A DNA stretch of 58,801 bases, from contig CAMDEA010000030.1 in NCBI GenBank assembly GCA_945893045.1, positions 1-58,801 of the forward strand. The letters are read 5' to 3'. A program made the position numbers and the translations under genes. The DNA is from Planctomyces sp. SH-PL62 (lineage in GTDB: Bacteria; Planctomycetota; Planctomycetia; Planctomycetales; Planctomycetaceae). Positions 54,588-58,801 of the stretch are shown here, in pieces (position 1 is the stretch's first letter; every line of letters starts with the position of its first letter). The notes beneath the pieces are model-generated. The model searched no databases. It was not told the origin of the DNA and saw only the letters and a list, made by a program, of their open reading frames with translations.

Positions 54588-56414
54588 TCACTTCTGCGGA
54601 ATCAGCCGAGCTTGTCGAAGGTCCATGACGGCGATATTCGGCTTCTTGACCGGTTTGATTCTGAGTTCGTACCGGCCGGGTTTGTCGAGCATCACTTCAC
54701 CCAGCATCCGCGGCACGAAGTTTTGGAAGCCACCGGTTTCCAGCACGGTGTGTGTCAGCACTTGCGGCTCCGCCGACGATTCGGTGGGAGCTAATTCGAA
54801 TCGCACGTCGCTGCCGCCGCTGCCATTGCCGCAGCCGATGAGTGCCTCGAACTGAAACTTGCCCGGTTGTTTGACCGTGAACTCGATGCGTGCCCAGTCT
54901 TCGACTCGAACCCAAAAGCCGAGCGTGTTCTTGTGCGGCATCGGTTCATACCGCAGCATCACGCCGCGCACGTCAGCGGTGCGCGCTGGAAGCAGGATCT
55001 CGCCGTTGTCGGCTTGTGCGTTCGGGGCGTAAGCGGGATTCGGAGTCGGCAGCAGCGCGCCGACAGACTTCCGCCAAGCGGTGAGCTTCTCGGACAACGC
55101 GCGGACGCGATCCGGTTCTTGCTCGGCGAGGTTGCGAGATTCGCCGACATCTTTTGCGACGTGAAACAATTCGCGGCGGCCTTCTTCGTAGAACTCGATC
55201 AGCTTCCATTCGCCCGATCGGACAACCGCGCCGGGCTTGCCTCCTTGGTTGGCGTAATGCGGGTAATGCCAGAACAAGGAGTCTCGCGCGATCGTGTCCG
55301 ACTGCTTGAGCAGTGGCATCAGGCTGACCCCATCGAGGTCGGGAGTCTCTTTCTTTTCGATTCCGCAGACGTCGCGAAGAGTCGGCAGCAAGTCGATGCC
55401 GCAGACTGGCACGTCGCTCGTGCTGTTGGGCTTTACGTGACGGGGCCACTTCACCAGCAGCGGCGTGCGGATGCCTCCTTCGTACAGCCAACCTTTGCCT
55501 TCACGCAGCGGAGCGTTTGACGTTGCGGGCGTGTTTGGCCCCTCGGTCGTCGCCAGCCCGCCGTTGTCGGACGTGAAGAGCACGATCGTCCGGTCGGAGA
55601 GCTTCAGTTCGTCGAGCTTCGCCACGATCCGGCCCACCGACTCGTCGAGACTTTCGAGCATCGCGGCGTAGATCGGATTGTTCTGCTGTCCTTTGAACGT
55701 TCCGGCGGCGGGGTACTTCTTGATGAGTTCTTCCTTTGCCTTCAGCGGCGTGTGCGGCGTGAAGTGCGGCAGATACAGAAAGAATGACCGCTCGCGATTC
55801 GCGGTGATGAATTTCTCGGCCTCGATTGTCAGCCGGTCGGGGAGATATTCGCCGGCGGGAGCGTCGCTCAGTCCAGGCATCGCTTTGCCGTTTGGTTTAC
55901 TGAAGGGAGCGAAATAACTCTGCGGCGATCCGGCCGCGTCCCCCGCGACGTTGTGATCGAAGCCTTGCTTGGTCGGTTCGAAGCCTTCGCCGCCGAGATG
56001 CCATTTGCCGATGCTCGCGCAGACGTAGCCGGCGGGCTTGAGCAGATCCGCGATCGTCACCGCTTCGAGCGGTAGATGATTCCGCAACGTGGGCCGATTG
56101 AGCTTTTGGTCCGGCCGATCCGAACGTCCGGGCAGCCAGTCGGTCAATTGAAATCGCTGCGGGTATTGCCCCGTCATGATCGCCGCTCGCGACGGCGAGC
56201 AAACCGGGCACGCCGAATACGACTGCGTGAACCGCATCCCCTCGGCCGCGAGCTTGTCCAGATGCGGCGTCCGATGAAACTTGCTGCCGTAGCAACCGAG
56301 GTCCATCGCGCCGAGATCATCGGCGACGATCAACACGACGTTGGGCGGTTGCTCGGCGGCGAAGAGGCTCGTGACAGCGGACAAGACCAGAATGAACACA
56401 GCAAGTCGGAGCAT
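54588..56414 (-). CDS. Secreted sulfatase
   Basis: 608 residues. Signal peptide (MLRLAVFILVLSAVTSLFA), then the metal site ADDLGAMDLGCYGSKF and the formylglycine motif C72-S-P-S-R-AAIMTGQYPQR. Further sulfatase motifs are GKWHLGGEGFEP, HFTPHTPL, and TSDNGG. After the catalytic domain a C-terminal beta-rich extension (about 480-608) ends VLETGGFQNFVPRMLGEVMLDKPGRYELRI, resembling an accessory binding domain found in planctomycete sulfatases. It probably removes sulfate from algal or other polysaccharides, after activation by an FGE such as the one at 652-1767. The family subclass is not assigned. Confidence 0.95.
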   Translation of the reverse strand: MLRLAVFILVLSAVTSLFAAEQPPNVVLIVADDLGAMDLGCYGSKFHRTPHLDKLAAEGMRFTQSYSACPVCSPSRAAIMTGQYPQRFQLTDWLPGRSDRPDQKLNRPTLRNHLPLEAVTIADLLKPAGYVCASIGKWHLGGEGFEPTKQGFDHNVAGDAAGSPQSYFAPFSKPNGKAMPGLSDAPAGEYLPDRLTIEAEKFITANRERSFFLYLPHFTPHTPLKAKEELIKKYPAAGTFKGQQNNPIYAAMLESLDESVGRIVAKLDELKLSDRTIVLFTSDNGGLATTEGPNTPATSNAPLREGKGWLYEGGIRTPLLVKWPRHVKPNSTSDVPVCGIDLLPTLRDVCGIEKKETPDLDGVSLMPLLKQSDTIARDSLFWHYPHYANQGGKPGAVVRSGEWKLIEFYEEGRRELFHVAKDVGESRNLAEQEPDRVRALSEKLTAWRKSVGALLPTPNPAYAPNAQADNGEILLPARTADVRGVMLRYEPMPHKNTLGFWVRVEDWARIEFTVKQPGKFQFEALIGCGNGSGGSDVRFELAPTESSAEPQVLTHTVLETGGFQNFVPRMLGEVMLDKPGRYELRIKPVKKPNIAVMDLRQARLIPQK

Positions 56415-56590
56415 GGCGAGGAATCCTTATCGGCGAGATCATGTCAGTCGCGGTGCGATAATCCGAGCTGACAGGCGATTGCCAGCTTGGGTCTCGAAGC
56501 GTAACGTAACGTTCAGTTTCAAACATTTCCTGCTCAGAGAAATCCGATGCCCGCCGTTCGCGAACGACGCAAGAAATCCTGAAGACCTCC

Positions 56591-57502
56591 ATGATCGCCT
56601 TAGACATTCTGCCCGCTGAAGCTGCCCCTTCCGTGACTCCGCCGATTGCGAAGCGTCGTTTGCCCAGTTGGCTTAAACGTCCGATGCCGCAGCCCGGCAT
56701 GGCTTACACCAGCAACGTTATCTCCGACTTGCGATTGGAAACTGTGTGCGAAAGCGCGAAGTGTCCGAATCGCACAGAGTGTTGGTCGAAACAGACGGCG
56801 ACGTTCATGATTCTCGGCAACGTCTGCACTCGGCCGTGTGGATTCTGCTCGGTGCCGAAGGGGAAGACCGAGACGCTGCAAGCGGATGAACCGGCGCGCG
56901 TGGCCGAAGCGGCCGAGCGGCTCGGTTTGCAGTACGTCGTCATCACGTCGGTCACTCGCGACGATCTGACAGACGGCGGGGCCGAGCACTTCTACGAGTG
57001 CGTCCTCGCTGTGCGTGAGCGAACTGGGGCGAAGGTCGAAGTGCTGACGCCGGACTTTCTCGGCAACCGTGCGGCGATCTCGCGAGTCATCGCATCGCGG
57101 CCGGATGTGTTCAATCACAACACCGAAACCGTGCCGCGTCTGTATCACCGCGTGCGCCGCAACGCCGAGTATCAGCGGACGCTGGACCTGCTCAAGCAAG
57201 TCAAAGACGAGGCTCCCGACATGCCGACCAAGAGCGGCTTGATGCTCGGCCTGGGTGAGACGCTCGACGAATTGCTCGACGTGTTTGCCGACTTGCGAGC
57301 CGTCGGCTGCGACATGCTGACGCTGGGACAATATCTGCAACCGACTCCCGATCATCTGCCGGTCGAGCGATTCGTTCCGCCGGAAGAGTTCGATGAGATC
57401 GGTGTGTTGGCGAAGCGACTGGGCTTCGGCATGGTCGCCAGCGGCCCGTTCGTGAGGTCGAGCTATCATGCCGGCGAGATGGCGGCGGGGATCGTGGCAT
57501 GA
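56591..57502 (+). CDS. lipA: Lipoyl synthase
   Basis: 303 residues. Radical-SAM enzyme that inserts two sulfur atoms into octanoyl chains on lipoyl domains of 2-oxoacid dehydrogenases and GcvH. The auxiliary cluster motif C-X4-C-X5-C (CESAKCPNRTEC) and the radical-SAM motif C-X3-C-X2-C (CTRPCGFC) are both present. Further conserved parts are VVITSVTRDDLTDGGAEHF, FNHNTETVPRLY, KSGLMLGLGET and LTLGQYLQPTPDHLPV with the C-terminal R-S-S-Y-H-A. Its stop overlaps the next start (ATGATG), so it is coupled to a lipoyl-like domain protein and then holB. Confidence 0.97.
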   Translation: MIALDILPAEAAPSVTPPIAKRRLPSWLKRPMPQPGMAYTSNVISDLRLETVCESAKCPNRTECWSKQTATFMILGNVCTRPCGFCSVPKGKTETLQADEPARVAEAAERLGLQYVVITSVTRDDLTDGGAEHFYECVLAVRERTGAKVEVLTPDFLGNRAAISRVIASRPDVFNHNTETVPRLYHRVRRNAEYQRTLDLLKQVKDEAPDMPTKSGLMLGLGETLDELLDVFADLRAVGCDMLTLGQYLQPTPDHLPVERFVPPEEFDEIGVLAKRLGFGMVASGPFVRSSYHAGEMAAGIVA

Positions 57503-57750
57503 TGCCTGAATCATCGGGCTGGCATCCGATCGTGCTCCCCGATCTCGGCGCGAACGAGCAGCCGATCCGCGTCAGTACCTGGCTGACTCAGATTGGTGAA
57601 GAAGTGGTCGCCGGGGAAGCGATCGTCGAGGTATTGCTCAAAGGGATCACGTTTGATGTCGCAGCTCCGGTGAGCGGACAGTTGCGGCGGATCGACCGTT
57701 TCGAGAACGATGTCATTCGACCGGGTGACGTGTTGGGGTGGTTGGAATGA
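57499..57750 (+). CDS. Stand-alone lipoyl/biotinyl-like domain protein
   Basis: 83 residues forming one biotinyl/lipoyl hammerhead domain: HPIVLPDLGANEQPIRVSTW, GEEVVAGEAIVEVLLKGITF and VAAPVSGQLRRI. The lysine to be modified would be K48 at the hairpin tip, but the usual (T)DKA context is LLKG, with the acidic residue missing. Position between lipA and holB, overlapping both by 4 bp, suggests it is a lipoate or octanoate carrier. Alternatives are an unmodified scaffold or a relic of an E2 subunit. No E2 catalytic domain or lipB is visible nearby. Confidence 0.85.
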   Translation: MMPESSGWHPIVLPDLGANEQPIRVSTWLTQIGEEVVAGEAIVEVLLKGITFDVAAPVSGQLRRIDRFENDVIRPGDVLGWLE

Positions 57751-58801
57751 TCTGGGATTCAATTCGCGGACATGGCGAGCGAGTGGAATGGTTTCGGCGA
57801 ACGCTTCGCCGTGGCCGGCTGTCGCACGCGTACGTCTTCGCCGGGCCGGATGGCGTCGGCAAACGAATGTTCGCGCTCAAGTTGGCGCAATGCTTGTTCT
57901 GCCAGCGGCACGCGAACGAAGAACTGCTGGCCTGTGGTGAGTGTTCCGCTTGCAAGCAGGTGCTGGCCGGCTCACATCCGGATTTGCACTGCGTCGGACG
58001 CAAGGCTGGCAAATCGGAGTTCACGATCGACCTCTTTCTCGGCCCACCGGAGCATCGCGGCCGTGAAGGATTGTGCTACGACTTGTCGCGCTTGCCGATG
58101 TCGGCCGATCGCAAGATCGCGATCATCGACGACGCGACCGCGATGAATCCAGAGGCGGCGAATGCGTTCCTCAAGACTCTGGAGGAACCGCAATCGCACG
58201 CCTTGATCGTGCTCATCGCCGACAACATGGAGGCTCTGCTGCCGACGATCCGCTCGCGCTGCCAAACGGTGCGATTCGATCCGCTCTCATCGCGCGACAT
58301 CAGCGAATTGCTCATCCAGTTGGAGATGGTCACCGACCCAACCGAAGCCGCCGCGTTGGCGGAACTGAGTGGCGGAAGTTTGGCAGTCGCGGCGCAATTG
58401 ATTGATCCGGGCCTGCGCGAACTGCGCGACACGCTGTATCAGCAGCTTGCCGGCGAATTCGATTCGGTCGAACTGGCCGAAAAGTTGAATGCCGGGATCG
58501 AAGCGATCGGCGGCGACACGGCGAATCAGCGAAGAAATGCGTTGTGGCTGATTCGCTTTGGCTTGGAGTTCTTTCGCACCGCCGCTCTGTGTCTGTCAGA
58601 TCGGCCGGAGGGGACGGTGATTCCAGCGGCGGTGACGTTTGCTCGACGGTTTGACGCCCGCTCGTCGGAAGACTTCGAGTTTGTGATGAGCCTGTTTGAG
58701 CGCATGGCCGAAACCGAGCATCACATCGAATCGAACGTCTCGGTCTCGCGCTGCGTCGAAGTGCTCTGCGAGGACTTGGGGCACAAGTTGCGGCCAGTTC
58801 G
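57747..58801 (+). CDS. holB: DNA polymerase III delta' subunit (runs off the right edge)
   Basis: At least 351 codons. Clamp-loader AAA+ subunit that helps open and load the beta clamp. It begins MIWDSIRGHGERVEWFRRTL and SHAYVFAGPDGVGKRMFALKLAQ (P-loop-like). A four-cysteine zinc module follows (CLFC ... CGECSAC), then the delta'-type sensor segment SADRKIAIIDDATAMNPEAANAFLKTLEEP and PTIRSRCQTVRF. The start overlaps the stop of the lipoyl-like gene (ATGA). The C-terminal collar domain continues to the window edge, so the true end is not seen. Confidence 0.94.
   Translation, partial: MIWDSIRGHGERVEWFRRTLRRGRLSHAYVFAGPDGVGKRMFALKLAQCLFCQRHANEELLACGECSACKQVLAGSHPDLHCVGRKAGKSEFTIDLFLGPPEHRGREGLCYDLSRLPMSADRKIAIIDDATAMNPEAANAFLKTLEEPQSHALIVLIADNMEALLPTIRSRCQTVRFDPLSSRDISELLIQLEMVTDPTEAAALAELSGGSLAVAAQLIDPGLRELRDTLYQQLAGEFDSVELAEKLNAGIEAIGGDTANQRRNALWLIRFGLEFFRTAALCLSDRPEGTVIPAAVTFARRFDARSSEDFEFVMSLFERMAETEHHIESNVSVSRCVEVLCEDLGHKLRPV

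Overview
The window looks like a chromosomal segment of a planctomycete (Planctomycetota, probably order Planctomycetales). The evidence is the combination of a DUF1501 Tat protein, sulfatases next to a formylglycine-generating enzyme, three transmembrane Ser/Thr kinases of different architecture, an ECF sigma factor next to one of them, and large exported proteins carrying LEPR-XLL-like N-termini with PPC or RTX repeats. Base composition is GC-rich throughout and no phage or plasmid functions are visible.

Layout. 1-4.8 kb (minus): partial sulfatase, its likely activating enzyme (FGE), a Gly-rich TPR protein and a DUF4440-like secreted protein. 5.1-9.7 kb: DUF1501 protein, then rsmB and aroA overlapping by one base, and tRNA-Ala(CGC) with its own terminator. 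9.9-18.1 kb (plus): DEAD-box helicase, then a possible signalling module of Cache-sensor kinase, two tandem paralogous secreted proteins and a PP2C phosphatase. 18.2-23.8 kb: secreted TIM-barrel protein, a REP-associated transposase (RAYT) inside its REP sequences, a class III aminotransferase, an RTX-type LEPR-XLL protein and a toxin-antitoxin pair. 23.8-29.7 kb: ftsK, divergent tilS, tRNA-Leu(UAA) and a HAMP adenylate/guanylate cyclase. 29.9-47.0 kb: a surface-protein block with a 10-unit PPC protein, a TPR kinase, a coding relic and two LEPR-XLL paralogues sharing a conserved leader. 47.2-49.0 kb: an MNT nucleotidyltransferase overlapping a small gene, and a DUF4143 ATPase. 49.1-56.4 kb (minus): LRR Ser/Thr kinase, ECF sigma factor, GNAT enzyme, sulfatase. 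56.6-58.8 kb: lipA, a lipoyl-like domain protein and partial holB, overlapping by 4 bases each.

The most unusual feature is the density and variety of palindromic elements. At least a dozen distinct inverted-repeat elements (arms about 20-32 bp) lie between genes. Several touch or supply the stop codon of the preceding gene, and at least three lie in frame inside coding regions (ftsK and twice in the LRR kinase). One AT-rich family has three copies in 4.1 kb around and within the LRR kinase; the internal copy is exactly 96 nt and encodes 32 extra residues. This recalls the Rickettsia palindromic elements, but in a planctomycete. A second candidate novelty is the about 105-nt leader conserved upstream of two LEPR-XLL genes, each preceded by a related terminator.

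Repeat-arm coordinates were read by eye and may be off by one or two bases. Family assignments rest on motifs, not on searches.
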